From: Propionibacterium acidifaciens DSM 21887
GTDB taxonomy: Bacteria > Actinomycetota > Actinomycetes > Propionibacteriales > Propionibacteriaceae
NCBI RefSeq assembly: GCF_000426605.1
Contig: NZ_AUFR01000002.1
Location: forward strand, 52,169-116,168
DNA: 64,000 nucleotides
Direction of reading: 5' to 3'
Each line of letters opens with the position of its first letter. Positions within the stretch are counted from its first letter, which is position 1. Made by a program: the position numbers and the translations under genes. Below the pieces are notes generated by a model, which was given only the letters and a program-made list of their open reading frames with translations, ran no database searches and was not told where the DNA came from. Positions 26,786-35,058 of this stretch are shown in pieces.

Positions 26786-26810
26786 GTTCTCGCCCCCACA
26801 AGGCGAGAAC
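26786..26810 (+). promoter_or_regulatory. Perfect 9-bp dyad directly before the ABC-exporter ATG
   Basis: GTTCTCGCC-cccacaa-GGCGAGAAC ends 6 nt before the first ATG (26817). No ribosome-binding site fits between, so it may be an operator (exporters of this type are often controlled by GntR/YtrA regulators) or a leader hairpin. The gene it served is broken. Confidence 0.5.
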
Positions 26811-26816
26811 GGTTCC

Positions 26817-27685
26817 ATGAGCAGCACGACGATGCCACCGACCGGCACCGGGCGCCCCGCATGGGCGCCCCCGGATGGATGCCCGCCCCGCCCCCGACGG
26901 ACCCCGGGCGGCGCTGCCGGTCCGGGATCTCGTGAAGTTCTTCGGAGTCCGCTGCGCGGTGGCGGGCATCGACTTGGACGTCCCGGCTCCCTGTTCGGGC
27001 TCGTCGGCCCCAACGGCGCGGGCAAGACGACGGCCCTGTCGCTGGCGACCGGCCTGCTGCGCCCCGACCAGGGGCGCGTGGCCGTCGCCGGGCACGACGT
27101 CTGGTCCGACCCGTCCGCCGCCAAGGCCCTCATGGGCGTCCTGCCCGACTGGGCGCCCTGCCCGACGGCCTGCGGACCCTCGACCGCCTCAGCGGGCGCG
27201 AACTGCGTGAGTTCGTCGCCCGCATGCACCGGCTCGACATCGCCACCGCCCGCGGGCGCTCCGAGGAGCTGCTCGTGACCCTGGGCCTGGCCGGCGACGC
27301 CGACACGATGGTCCGCGACCACTCCGCCGGCATGACGAAGAAGATCGGCCTGGCCGCCGCGCTCGTCCACAACCCGCGCCTGCTCGTGCTCGACGAGCCC
27401 TTCGAGTCGGTCGACCCGGTCTCGGGCGAGACGATCCGGGAGATCCTCCACCGGCGCACCGCCGGCGGCGGGACCGTCATCATGCCGAGCCACGTCATGG
27501 AGCTCGTCGAGACGCTGTGCGACCGCGTGGCCGTCACGGCCGGCGGGCGCCTCCTCGCGGTCGGCGCCACCGCGGACGTGCGCGCCGGCATGCCGCTGCA
27601 GCAGCGCTTCCTCCAGCTCGTCGGCGCCCGCCGGATGGACGGGGGTGGGCTCTCGTGGTTGGATACCTCGTCCGGCTCCGACTGA
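26817..27685 (+). pseudogene. Broken ABC-2 exporter ATP-binding protein
   Basis: An ABC ATPase read in three frames. The N-terminal strand [20 protein letters not shown] is in the frame of 26875. At about 26985 the frame moves to [20 protein letters not shown] (Walker A) through GVLPDW. At about 27150 it moves again to ALPDGLRTLDRLSG, a degenerate signature (DHSAGMTKKIGLAAAL), the Walker B/D-loop LLVLDEPFESVDP and an H-loop replaced by SHVMEL. A further break near 26870 is likely, because the first ATG (26817) is in yet another phase. Each shift fits loss of one or four bases. Housekeeping frames on both sides are clean, so real decay is more likely than sequencing error. Confidence 0.85.
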
Positions 27686-29200
27686 GGCTGGCCTGGCGCA
27701 GCCTCACGGCCTCGACGGGGCGCATCGTCGCCTCGGCCGTCGTCCTCCTCCACGCTCTGGGCCCGCTCGTCGTCCTCGGGGCCGACGGGGCCGCCCCGCG
27801 CGCGGGCCGCTCCCGACGCTCGCCATGGCGGCCGTCGCCCTCGTCTGGCCGCTCCTGGCCCTGCTCGGGGCCGGCGCGGACCCGCTCGACCCGACCCGCT
27901 CCGCCCTCACGCCCTGCCGCGGCCGCGAGCTGGTCCCCGGCCTGCTCGTCGCGGGCCTGCTCGGTCCCGGAGCGATCGCCGTCGGCGTCCTCGTGGTCGT
28001 CGCCTGGCGCTCCGAGCCCCTGCCCCCTGCTCGTGGGCGTCCTCCAGCTGGTGCTGGGGGTCGTTCTCTGCACCCTGGCGGTGCGCACCACCGTGACCGG
28101 GCTCGGCGCCGTGCTGGGATGACGACGGGTGCGCGAGACGCTGGGCGTCCTCCTGCTGCTGGGCATCCTCGGGGTCTGCGCGCTCCTCCAGGTCCTCCCG
28201 GACGAGTTGGCGCGGCATCTGTCGAGTCCGGGGCCGCCGGCCGGGGTGATGGCGGCTGCGCAGGCGGCGCGGTGGACGCCGTTCGGCTGGTGCTGGTCGC
28301 TGTCCTGGGACGCGCAGCAGGGCGCATGGGCGTCCCTGGCGGTCCACCTCGTGGCCTCGCTCGCCCTCGTCGCCGTGCCGGCCCGGATTCTGGGAGCGCC
28401 TCATCGAGCGCGTCCTGGTGAGTCCGGGCCCGCGTTCCGTCGAGGCCGTCCGGATCAGGGGCTCGCGACTCGACGCGCTGCTGCCCGGAGGGGCGGTGGG
28501 CGCGCTCATGGGCGGGGAGCTGCGCTACCGGCGCCGCGACTCGCGGCGGGTCGTGCAGCTGCTCGGACTCGTCGCGGTGCCGTTCATCATGCTCGTCCCG
28601 GCTCTGACCAGGGGCCGGACGGAGCTGCTCCTCATCGCGCCGTTCCTGTGCGCCGTCATGACCGCGACCGTCTCGGCCTGGGGCCTGAGCGACGACGGCT
28701 CGGCGCTGTGGATCCTGGCCCTGGCGCAGGTGCCCGCCGCCCGCGAGCGGGCGGCGCGCGTCGTGGTCGTCGCCCTCCTCACCGGCCCGCTCCTGGCCGT
28801 GAACCTCGTCGTGACGCTCGGCCTCGACGTGCCGGGACTGCTCGGCATGACCGTCGGCCCGTGGCTCGTCGCGCTGGGCACCGGCACCTGGGTGGACTCG
28901 ATGTGGCAGCAGTCCCTGCCGCCGCCCACGGCGGGCCTGGGCCTCCGCAGCACCGGCGACAGCGTCGAGGGCCTCGTCGGGTCGTTGCTGTCGATGGTCA
29001 TGCCGGTCATCGGCGCCCTTCCCCCGATCGTCCTGTTCGCCCTCGCGTCCATGGGCGCCCGGGGGCTGGGCTGGGCGGGCCTGGCCGTCGGGCTGCTCAT
29101 CGGCGCGCTCGCCTGCCGGGGCGGCGTCCGGCTGGCCGGCCGGCGCCTGGAGAGGACCTGGCCCGAGATCCTCGTCAGGGTCGCCGAGCGCACCGCGTGA
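27655..29200 (+). pseudogene. Broken ABC-2 exporter permease
   Basis: A ~515-residue polytopic permease read through at least three frameshifts and one nonsense codon. VVGYLVRLRLRLAWRSLTAS starts at GTG 27655. A base is missing near 27807 (then LPTLAMAAVALVWPLLALLG). An extra C in the run at about 28021-28027 gives LLVGVLQLVLGVVL. A TGA at 28120-28122 interrupts VLG/RRVRETLGVLLLLG in the same frame. Another shift near 28385 leads into WERLIERVLVSPGPRSVEA and a long intact C-terminal part to 29200 (six or so hydrophobic helices). It overlaps the ATPase remnant, so the pair was one exporter operon, now dead. Confidence 0.82.
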
Positions 29201-29226
29201 GCCGGCGCCCCGCCCGGCCGGCGCCC

Positions 29227-29380
29227 CGCCGCGCGGGTGGGGCCGGAGGGCGTCCGGAAGCCGAGCGGCGGCGTCCGTCGGCGCGCCCGCTGCGCGGTCG
29301 GGCGGGCCCGCCGAGGACGTATGAGGAGCTCATCGGCGGCGCTCCCGCTGCGCGGGTGGGCCGGGCCGCTGCGCGGGGCC
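29227..29380. repeat. Second cluster of ~60-bp-period hairpins
   Basis: The motif CCGC-TGC-GCGG (or CCGC-C-GCGCGG) followed by G/T-GGG occurs at about 29227, 29287, 29346 and 29366. The first three are 59-60 bp apart, and the flanking TCGGCG-N-GC is also shared. The core resembles the CCGC-CGT-GCGG stems upstream of the dead exporter, so the two clusters bracket it. The 246-bp gap before the ECF genes contains nothing else clear. Confidence 0.5.
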
Positions 29381-29446
29381 ATCGGGCGTTGTACCCTCGG
29401 TCGTGCCCGCCGGGACGGCGTCGGCCGGGCGCGGACGGGGGGACCA

Positions 29447-30667
29447 GTGTCGAGCAGGACGTGGGCCGGAGGCGGCCCGGGGCCGGGCGGCGCCCGACTC
29501 GCCGGCCGCACCGTGCACCCCTGGGCCTGGTGGTCCTGGGCGATCTGCGCGGCCGTGACCGTCAGCCTCACCACCAACCCCTGGCTCATCGGGCTCGTGT
29601 GCGCCGCCGTCCTCGTCACCGTGTTGCGCCGGCGCACCGACGAGCCGTGGGCCCGCTCGCTGGGCGTCCACCTGTCGCTGGCCGGCTTCGTGCTCGTCAT
29701 GCGCATCCTCGTCGCGGTCGTGCTCGGCTCGGCACGCTCCGGCACCCTCCTGTGGCGCCTGCCCCAGCTGTCGCTGCCGGCCTGGGCCGCCGGCGTGCGC
29801 GTCGGCGGGAAGGTCTACCTGGAGCCGCTGCTCATGTCCTGCTTCGACGCGATGCGCCTGGCCGCCATGCTGCTGTGCGTCGGCGCCGCCAACACCCTGG
29901 CCAACCCGCGGCGGGCGCTGCGCTCCGTCCCGGCGGCCCTCCACGAGATCTCGGTGTCCGTCGTCATCGCGCTCACCGTCGCCCCCCAGATGGTCGAGTC
30001 CCTCGCCCGCGTGCGCCGCGCCCGCCGGCTGCGCGGCGACGCCGGTCGGGGCGCCGGCGCCCTGCTGCCGATCGTCGTCCCCGTCCTCGAGGACTCCGTC
30101 GAGCGGGCCATGGGCCTGGCCCGGAGCATGGAGTCGCGCGGCTTCGGCCGGACGCGGGCCGTCGGCAGTTCGCCGCTGGGCGCCCTTCTCGGGCTGGTGG
30201 GACTGGTCGGCCTGGGCCTGGGGGCCTTCCTCATGCTCGGCGGCGGCCACTCCCGGGTGCTGTGGGGCGGCCTGCTCGCGGCGGGTCTGCTCGCCTCGTG
30301 GGCGGCCCTGCACCTGGCCGGGCGGGGGCTGTGCGTCACCCGCTACCGGCCCGACCCCTGGTCGGGGCCGGAGTGGACGGTGCTCCTGTGCGGTCTGCTC
30401 GCCGTGGCGGCGACGGTGCTCGTCGGCTCCCTCGCGCCCCGGACGCTCACTGTCGTCCTGCCGCCGCTGGCGCCGCCTGCCCTCCACCCGCTCCTCGTGC
30501 TGGCCGGGCTCTCGCTGGGCGCCCCGGCGCTCCTCACGCCCGCGCCGCCGCGGGTCCGTGACTGGCTCGCCCGGGCCGACGAGCGCGCCGGCGCCGGGCG
30601 CGACGACGAGGGGGAGCGGCCCGGCTGCGGGCCGGAACGGCTCCGTCCACGAGGTGACGAGCGGTGA
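29447..30667 (+). CDS. ecfT: ECF transporter transmembrane component (EcfT)
   Basis: A 406-residue energy-coupling-factor T component, the membrane scaffold linking the two ATPases to the substrate-specific S subunit. Residues 20-230 form a CbiQ-like core of hydrophobic helices. The coupling-helix motif near SMESRGFG (about residue 231) matches the Ala/Ser-Arg-Gly signatures that dock into the ATPases. The C-terminal third adds four more hydrophobic segments, longer than a minimal EcfT. The start GTG at 29447 follows GGGGGGA; an upstream start would read through the hairpin cluster. It overlaps the ATPase gene by 4 bp. Confidence 0.85.
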   Translation: MSSRTWAGGGPGPGGARLAGRTVHPWAWWSWAICAAVTVSLTTNPWLIGLVCAAVLVTVLRRRTDEPWARSLGVHLSLAGFVLVMRILVAVVLGSARSGTLLWRLPQLSLPAWAAGVRVGGKVYLEPLLMSCFDAMRLAAMLLCVGAANTLANPRRALRSVPAALHEISVSVVIALTVAPQMVESLARVRRARRLRGDAGRGAGALLPIVVPVLEDSVERAMGLARSMESRGFGRTRAVGSSPLGALLGLVGLVGLGLGAFLMLGGGHSRVLWGGLLAAGLLASWAALHLAGRGLCVTRYRPDPWSGPEWTVLLCGLLAVAATVLVGSLAPRTLTVVLPPLAPPALHPLLVLAGLSLGAPALLTPAPPRVRDWLARADERAGAGRDDEGERPGCGPERLRPRGDER

Positions 30668-32268
30668 TCGACGTCGAGCGGCTGTCGGTGAGCTACCCGG
30701 GCCCGGCCGCGCCCGTCCTGTCCGAGGTGAGCCTGCACATCGACGAGGGCGACCTGGTCCTCGTGACGGGCCGCACGGGCACCGGCAAGTCGACGCTGCT
30801 CGGCGCGATCAACGGGCTCGTCCCGCGCTTCAGCGGCGGGCGCATGCGCGGCACGGTGAGGGTCGCCGGGCGCTCGGTCGCCGAGCACGCGGCCCGCGAC
30901 ATGGCCGACCTGGTCGGCTTCGTGGGCCAGGACCCGCTCGCCGGCTTCACCACCGACGTCGTCGAGGAGGAGATCGCCTACGGCATGGAGCAGCTCGGCA
31001 TCGCCCCCGACGTCATGCGCAAGCGCGTCGAGGAGACCCTCGACACGATGGACATCGCCGATCTGCGCCGCCGCAGCCTGCGCAGCCTCTCGGGCGGTCA
31101 GCAGCAGCGCGTCGCCATCGCCGCCGTGCTCGCCGTGCAGCCCCAGGTGCTCGTCCTGGACGAGCCCACCTCGGCGCTCGACCCGACCGCCGCGAGCGAT
31201 GTGCTCGCCGCCATCGGCGCCCTCGTGTGGGACGCCGGACTCACCGTCGTCCTCGCCGAGCACCGGCTCGAGCGGGTCATGAAGCAGGTCGACCGGGTGC
31301 TGTGGCTGCCGGGCGGGGGCCGGGCCGAGCTGGGGCCGGCCCCCGAGGTGCTCGCCCGCGCGGACGTCGTCCCCCCGCTCGCCGAGCTCGCCCGCGCCGT
31401 CGGCTGGGCCGAGGTTCCCCTGTCGGTGCGCGAGGCCCGCCGACGGGTGCAGCGCGACCGGCTGGAGCCGCGCCTCGTCGGGCGCCCGGCCGTTCCCGTG
31501 GGCCCGACGACCGTGCGGGCCCGGGGACTCGGCGTCTCGTACGGGCCCGTCGTCGCGCTCGACCGGGTGAGCCTGGAACTCGATGCCGGACGCGTCACCG
31601 CCCTCATGGGCCGCAACGGCGCCGGCAAGTCGACCCTGCTGTGGGCCCTCCAGGGGGCGCTCCGCAGCACCGGCGAGCTCGAGGTTGCGGGCGCCGATCC
31701 GCGCCGGCTCGGCGCCCGGGCGGCCCGCCGGATCATCACGCTCGTGCCCCAGACCGCGGCCGACCTGCTCTACCTGCCGAGCGTCGCCGCCGAGTGCGCC
31801 CGCGCCGACCGGGACGCCGACGCGGCCGACGGCACGACGAGGACGCTCCTCGAGCGCCTCGGCCTGGACCCGCCGCCGGGGGCCGACCCGCGTGACCTGT
31901 CGGAGGGCCAGCGCCTGGGCCTCGTCCTGGCGATCCAGCTGGCCGCCGGACCCGCCGTCCTGCTCCTCGACGAGCCCACCCGGGGTCTCGACTACGAGGT
32001 CAAGCACCGGCTGTGCGCCGTGCTGCGCGGGCTCGCCGCCGACGGCACGACCGTGCTCGTGAGCACCCACGACGTCGAGTTCGCCGCCGCCGTGAGCGAC
32101 CGGACGATCATGATGGCCGACGCCCAGATCGTCGCCGACGGGCCCACCCGCGAGGTCTGCACGGCCTCGCCCGGCTTCGCCCCGCAGCTCGCCCGCGTCC
32201 TCGCGCCCCGCCCGGTCCTCACCCTGGACGACGTCGACTGGTCCGGCGCGAAGGCGGCCCGGCCATGA
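30664..32268 (+). CDS. ecfA: ECF transporter double ATPase (EcfA-EcfA' fusion)
   Basis: A 534-residue protein with two ABC ATPase domains in one chain. Domain 1 has Walker A GRTGTGKST (36-44), Q-loop GFVGQDP, signature LSGGQQQR and Walker B VLDEPTSALDP. Domain 2 (about 280-515) has Walker A GRNGAGKST, a Q-loop in VPQTAADLLY, a degenerate signature LSEGQRLGL and Walker B LLLDEPTRGLD. Fused A-A' subunits are common in group I ECF systems of actinobacteria. The GTG start overlaps the ecfT stop, and its stop overlaps the next start, so the three genes are tightly coupled. Confidence 0.9.
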   Translation: MIDVERLSVSYPGPAAPVLSEVSLHIDEGDLVLVTGRTGTGKSTLLGAINGLVPRFSGGRMRGTVRVAGRSVAEHAARDMADLVGFVGQDPLAGFTTDVVEEEIAYGMEQLGIAPDVMRKRVEETLDTMDIADLRRRSLRSLSGGQQQRVAIAAVLAVQPQVLVLDEPTSALDPTAASDVLAAIGALVWDAGLTVVLAEHRLERVMKQVDRVLWLPGGGRAELGPAPEVLARADVVPPLAELARAVGWAEVPLSVREARRRVQRDRLEPRLVGRPAVPVGPTTVRARGLGVSYGPVVALDRVSLELDAGRVTALMGRNGAGKSTLLWALQGALRSTGELEVAGADPRRLGARAARRIITLVPQTAADLLYLPSVAAECARADRDADAADGTTRTLLERLGLDPPPGADPRDLSEGQRLGLVLAIQLAAGPAVLLLDEPTRGLDYEVKHRLCAVLRGLAADGTTVLVSTHDVEFAAAVSDRTIMMADAQIVADGPTREVCTASPGFAPQLARVLAPRPVLTLDDVDWSGAKAARP

Positions 32269-33242
32269 GGGGCTCCGGCGGGGGAGCCGCCACCCCCGCG
32301 TGGCGCTCGCGCGTCGCGCTCGCAGCGGCCGGCGTCCTCGGGCTGGCCGCCTTCTGCTGGCCCCTCGTCGTGCCGGCGGCCGGTACCGGCGCCTTCACGG
32401 AGCGGGCGCCCTTCGTCCTCGCCCTCGTGCTGCCCGTGGTGCTGGCCCTCGTGCTCGTCGAACTGGCGAGCGGCGCCATCGACGTGAAGGCCCTGGCCAT
32501 GCTGGGGGTGCTCACCGCGATCGACGCGGTGCTGCGACCCCTCAGCGCCGGCACCACCGGCATCGACCTCATCTTCTTCCTCGTCATCCTCGGGGCGCGC
32601 GTCTTCGGGGCCGGCTTCGGCTTCATCATGGGCGTCCTCGTCATGCTCACCTCGGCCCTGCTCACCGGCGGCGTCGGCCCGTGGCTGCCGTACCAGGCGC
32701 TGTGCTGCGCCTACGTCGGGCTCGTCGCCGGCGTCCTGCCCGCCAGGGTGCGCGGCGCCGGAGAGATCGCCATGCTGTGCGGCTGGGGCGTTGTGAGCGC
32801 GGTGCTCTACGGGGCCCTCATGGACTTCGCCTTCTGGCCCTACAACGTGGGCGCCGGCACCGGGCTGAGCTGGGACGCGGACGCCGGGCTGGCGCACAAT
32901 CTGCACACCTTCGTCCTGTTCGAGCTGGCCACCGGCATGGGCTGGAACGTCGGCCGGGCCGTCACCAACACGGTGGCGATCATCGTCGTCGGCCCCGGCG
33001 TGCTGAGGGTGCTGCGCCGGGCCGACCGGCGGGCCCTCTTCGAGACGGTCGACGCGGAGCCGGACGGCCCGGCCGCCGGCGCTCCTCGCGGCTCCTCGTC
33101 CGGGGCCCGCGCCTCCTGCGCCGGTTCTCACCGCTGGTGCCGGGGCCGTCACCGGCGCTCTGGCGGGACGGGGCCGCCGCCCCAGCCGCCGAGCATGGCG
33201 TCGAGCCCGCGGGCGAATTCCTCGTCGGGCGACCAGCCGTAG
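32265..33242 (+). CDS. ecfS: ECF transporter substrate-specific component (EcfS), vitamin unknown
   Basis: A 325-residue membrane protein with about six hydrophobic helices (residues 15-250) of the S-component type. Landmarks are LTAIDAVLRPLSAG, FGAGFGFIMGVLVML, GGVGPWLPYQ and MDFAFWPYN. The ATG overlaps the ecfA stop (ATGA). The substrate cannot be fixed; the T-AA'-S cluster with a transcobalamin-like lipoprotein nearby suggests a CbrT-like cobalamin role, which is inference. The last ~65 codons (Ser/Arg/Pro-rich) overlap the convergent tetR gene by 94 bp and look unlike protein, so the natural end may be earlier or disturbed by a frameshift. Confidence 0.78.
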   Translation: MRGSGGGAATPAWRSRVALAAAGVLGLAAFCWPLVVPAAGTGAFTERAPFVLALVLPVVLALVLVELASGAIDVKALAMLGVLTAIDAVLRPLSAGTTGIDLIFFLVILGARVFGAGFGFIMGVLVMLTSALLTGGVGPWLPYQALCCAYVGLVAGVLPARVRGAGEIAMLCGWGVVSAVLYGALMDFAFWPYNVGAGTGLSWDADAGLAHNLHTFVLFELATGMGWNVGRAVTNTVAIIVVGPGVLRVLRRADRRALFETVDAEPDGPAAGAPRGSSSGARASCAGSHRWCRGRHRRSGGTGPPPQPPSMASSPRANSSSGDQP

Positions 33243-33799
33243 CCCGTGGCCAGTGCCCGCGTCAGGTGCGGATGGCTCGTTCCGTCCGTGCCCTCGAGCG
33301 CCGTGTCGACGGACACGCCGGGGCCGCCGACGGGCCGGCGGAGCTCGCCCTGGACCTTGCCGACGACGTAGCCGGTGACGCAGTCGAGCAGCCGCAGCGC
33401 CTCGGCGGGCGCGAGGCCGTCGCGATCGAGCCAGCCCAGTACCCGGTCGATGGTGGTCAGCATGTGCGGCGTGACAGCCGGACGGGTGCCGACGAGCGCG
33501 ATGAGCCGGGGGTGCTCCAGGAGGACGCCGCGCAGGCGGTGCGCCAGGCCCGCGAGGCTCTCCCGCCACTCGGTGCCCGGGGCGGGCTCGCCGAGCTCGA
33601 TGCTGCTCCACAGCTCGTCGACGACGGCGTCGAGGAGCGCGGCCCTGTTCGGCAGGTGATGGTAGAGCGTCATCGGGTCCACACCCATCGCGGATGCCAG
33701 GCGCCGCATGCTGAACGAGTCGATGCCGTCGGCGTCGATGAGGGCGATGGCGGCGCGCACGATCTCCTGCCGGTTGGTCCTGGGCGGACGAGGGCTCAT
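33149..33799 (-). CDS. TetR/AcrR-family transcriptional regulator
   Basis: A 216-residue one-component regulator. The N-terminal helix-turn-helix is at about 12-55 (REIVRAAIALIDADGIDSFS preceded by Q, then MRRLASAMGV and LYHHLPNRAALLDAV). The C-terminal part (about 75-200) looks like the TetR_C_1 ligand-binding domain. It starts inside the CPBP gene stop (4-bp overlap), so the two are one operon, and a perfect dyad in their common promoter is the obvious autoregulatory site. The inducer is unknown. Confidence 0.9.
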   Translation of the reverse strand: MSPRPPRTNRQEIVRAAIALIDADGIDSFSMRRLASAMGVDPMTLYHHLPNRAALLDAVVDELWSSIELGEPAPGTEWRESLAGLAHRLRGVLLEHPRLIALVGTRPAVTPHMLTTIDRVLGWLDRDGLAPAEALRLLDCVTGYVVGKVQGELRRPVGGPGVSVDTALEGTDGTSHPHLTRALATGYGWSPDEEFARGLDAMLGGWGGGPVPPERR

Positions 33800-34677
33800 T
33801 GCGTCTCCGGTCGGGTGAGGAACAGGGCTCGATCGTGCCAGAGTACCCAGATGCAGACGGGGACGAGGATGAGGGTCTGGATGACCTTGGTGCCGGGACT
33901 CGTGCGGAAGAGCTCGTTGCCCACGTTGGCGCACAGGTGGAAGAGCACGGCGATCCAGATGCTCCGGCCGCAGCGGTAGTAGAGCCAGTTCATCAGGATC
34001 GTGAACAGGAGGAGCGACAGCAGGAAGTTGGCGCCGGCGAGCGGGCCCGTGTCGGTGACCTCGGCCTGGTAGGAGCCCCTGATGCCCGCGAGCGGGGCGT
34101 GCCACAGGGCCCAGAAGACCGTGAACGCCCACGTGGCGCGCCACAGGCTCCACCGGGCGGTGAGGGCGTCGGTGCCGTAGCCGTGCCAGGCCAGCTCCTC
34201 GAGGAGGGGGGCGAGAGTGATGGTGACCCAGCCGGGGATCGTGCCGATCATGACGGCGGAGTGCCGGTTGAGCTCGAACTGCTCCGTCGATCCGCCGCAG
34301 GCGACGGAGACGGCGGTGGCCGCCAGCAGGGCGATCGGCATGAGGGCGATCGCGACGGCGGCCCATGCGAGGGCGGTGCCCCTCGGTGCGGTCATGCGGC
34401 CGATGACGTCGCGGCGCAGCCGGGGATCGCGGCGGATCAGTGCGGCGGCTGTCAGCATCGGGGACGCGAGCCCGGCGAGCCCCAGTCCGCTCGTGACCCA
34501 GCGGGCCGCGGTGCCCTGCCCGGCCCGTGAGACGAGGCTCGCCGCGGTCCACAGCGCCCAGGGGATGGCGATGGCGAGGCCGTAGAACAGTCCGACACGG
34601 CTGTAGAGGCGGACGGCGGGGCGATCGATTCCTCGACTGGGGCCGGCGGTGGTGCGGACGGAACGTGGAAGGGACAT
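33796..34677 (-). CDS. CPBP-family intramembrane metalloprotease
   Basis: A 293-residue polytopic membrane protein of the CPBP (CAAX protease and bacteriocin-processing, Abi) family. Motif 1 is E160-E161-L-A-W-H-G, where the usual Arg of EExxxR is His165. Motif 2 has His193 in FWALWHAP. Motif 3 has His247 and Asn251 in FHLCANVGNE. About seven or eight hydrophobic segments are visible. Relatives process peptides or confer immunity to bacteriocins; the target here is unknown. The ATG has no ribosome-binding site and follows a -10 box by 7 nt, so the mRNA is probably leaderless. tetR is the second gene of the operon. Confidence 0.85.
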   Translation of the reverse strand: MSLPRSVRTTAGPSRGIDRPAVRLYSRVGLFYGLAIAIPWALWTAASLVSRAGQGTAARWVTSGLGLAGLASPMLTAAALIRRDPRLRRDVIGRMTAPRGTALAWAAVAIALMPIALLAATAVSVACGGSTEQFELNRHSAVMIGTIPGWVTITLAPLLEELAWHGYGTDALTARWSLWRATWAFTVFWALWHAPLAGIRGSYQAEVTDTGPLAGANFLLSLLLFTILMNWLYYRCGRSIWIAVLFHLCANVGNELFRTSPGTKVIQTLILVPVCIWVLWHDRALFLTRPETQ

Positions 34678-34684
34678 GGACGAA

Positions 34685-34712
34685 ACATTACTCTACAACG
34701 TAGAGAAATCAA
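34685..34712 (-). promoter_or_regulatory. Promoter with embedded TetR-type operator
   Basis: On the minus strand TTGATT (-35), 16 bp, TAATGT (-10), then 7 nt to the CPBP ATG. The dyad CTCTAC-aac-GTAGAG (34691-34705) fills the spacer between the two boxes, the classic position for steric repression. The regulator is most likely the co-transcribed TetR protein. Confidence 0.65.
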
Positions 34713-35058
34713 TGCGGGGGACTCCGCCAAGGGTTCCCGGGCGCCGCCGGGTGCATGATTCGGGTCCGGGATCGCGGGTGAGGCCACCGGCCGGCGGGAG
34801 GGGACGTGCGTCGGCCGCGACGGCCCCTGCCGGTTCCGCGCGGAAGTCGTTTGCCGCGCGCGGCTGCGCGGGCACGTCCATCCGCCCGTCCGAGAGGGCC
34901 TCGGCGTCGGGGAGGACCCGGTCCGCCTCCACCCGCGCGTCGAGCACTTCGACGCCGCGCACGCGGCAGCGGGCGAGGGGCGCGGGCCGATGGGCCCGAA
35001 CGCCGCGGGGCCCGCCGCGGGCCGAAGCTCGCGGTGGGCCCCGGGGACGGGCGGCCGG
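34713..35058. other. Intergenic stretch with no supported gene
   Basis: About 346 bp between the CPBP promoter and the end of the lipoprotein gene. A minus-strand frame of ~85 codons exists (VEVLDARVEADRVLPDAEAL) but lacks a start context and any family resemblance I can name. I see no hairpin array or RNA gene. It may be remnant coding DNA. Confidence 0.4.

Noticed and set aside
27655-29200. Programmed frameshifting in the ABC permease
   Set aside because: At least three shifts and an in-frame TGA, with no slippery heptamer and downstream structure at each, fit decay better.
29201-29446. A vitamin riboswitch in front of the ECF operon
   Set aside because: The stretch is taken up by short GC hairpins in a ~60-bp pattern and shows no B12, TPP, FMN or other riboswitch core.
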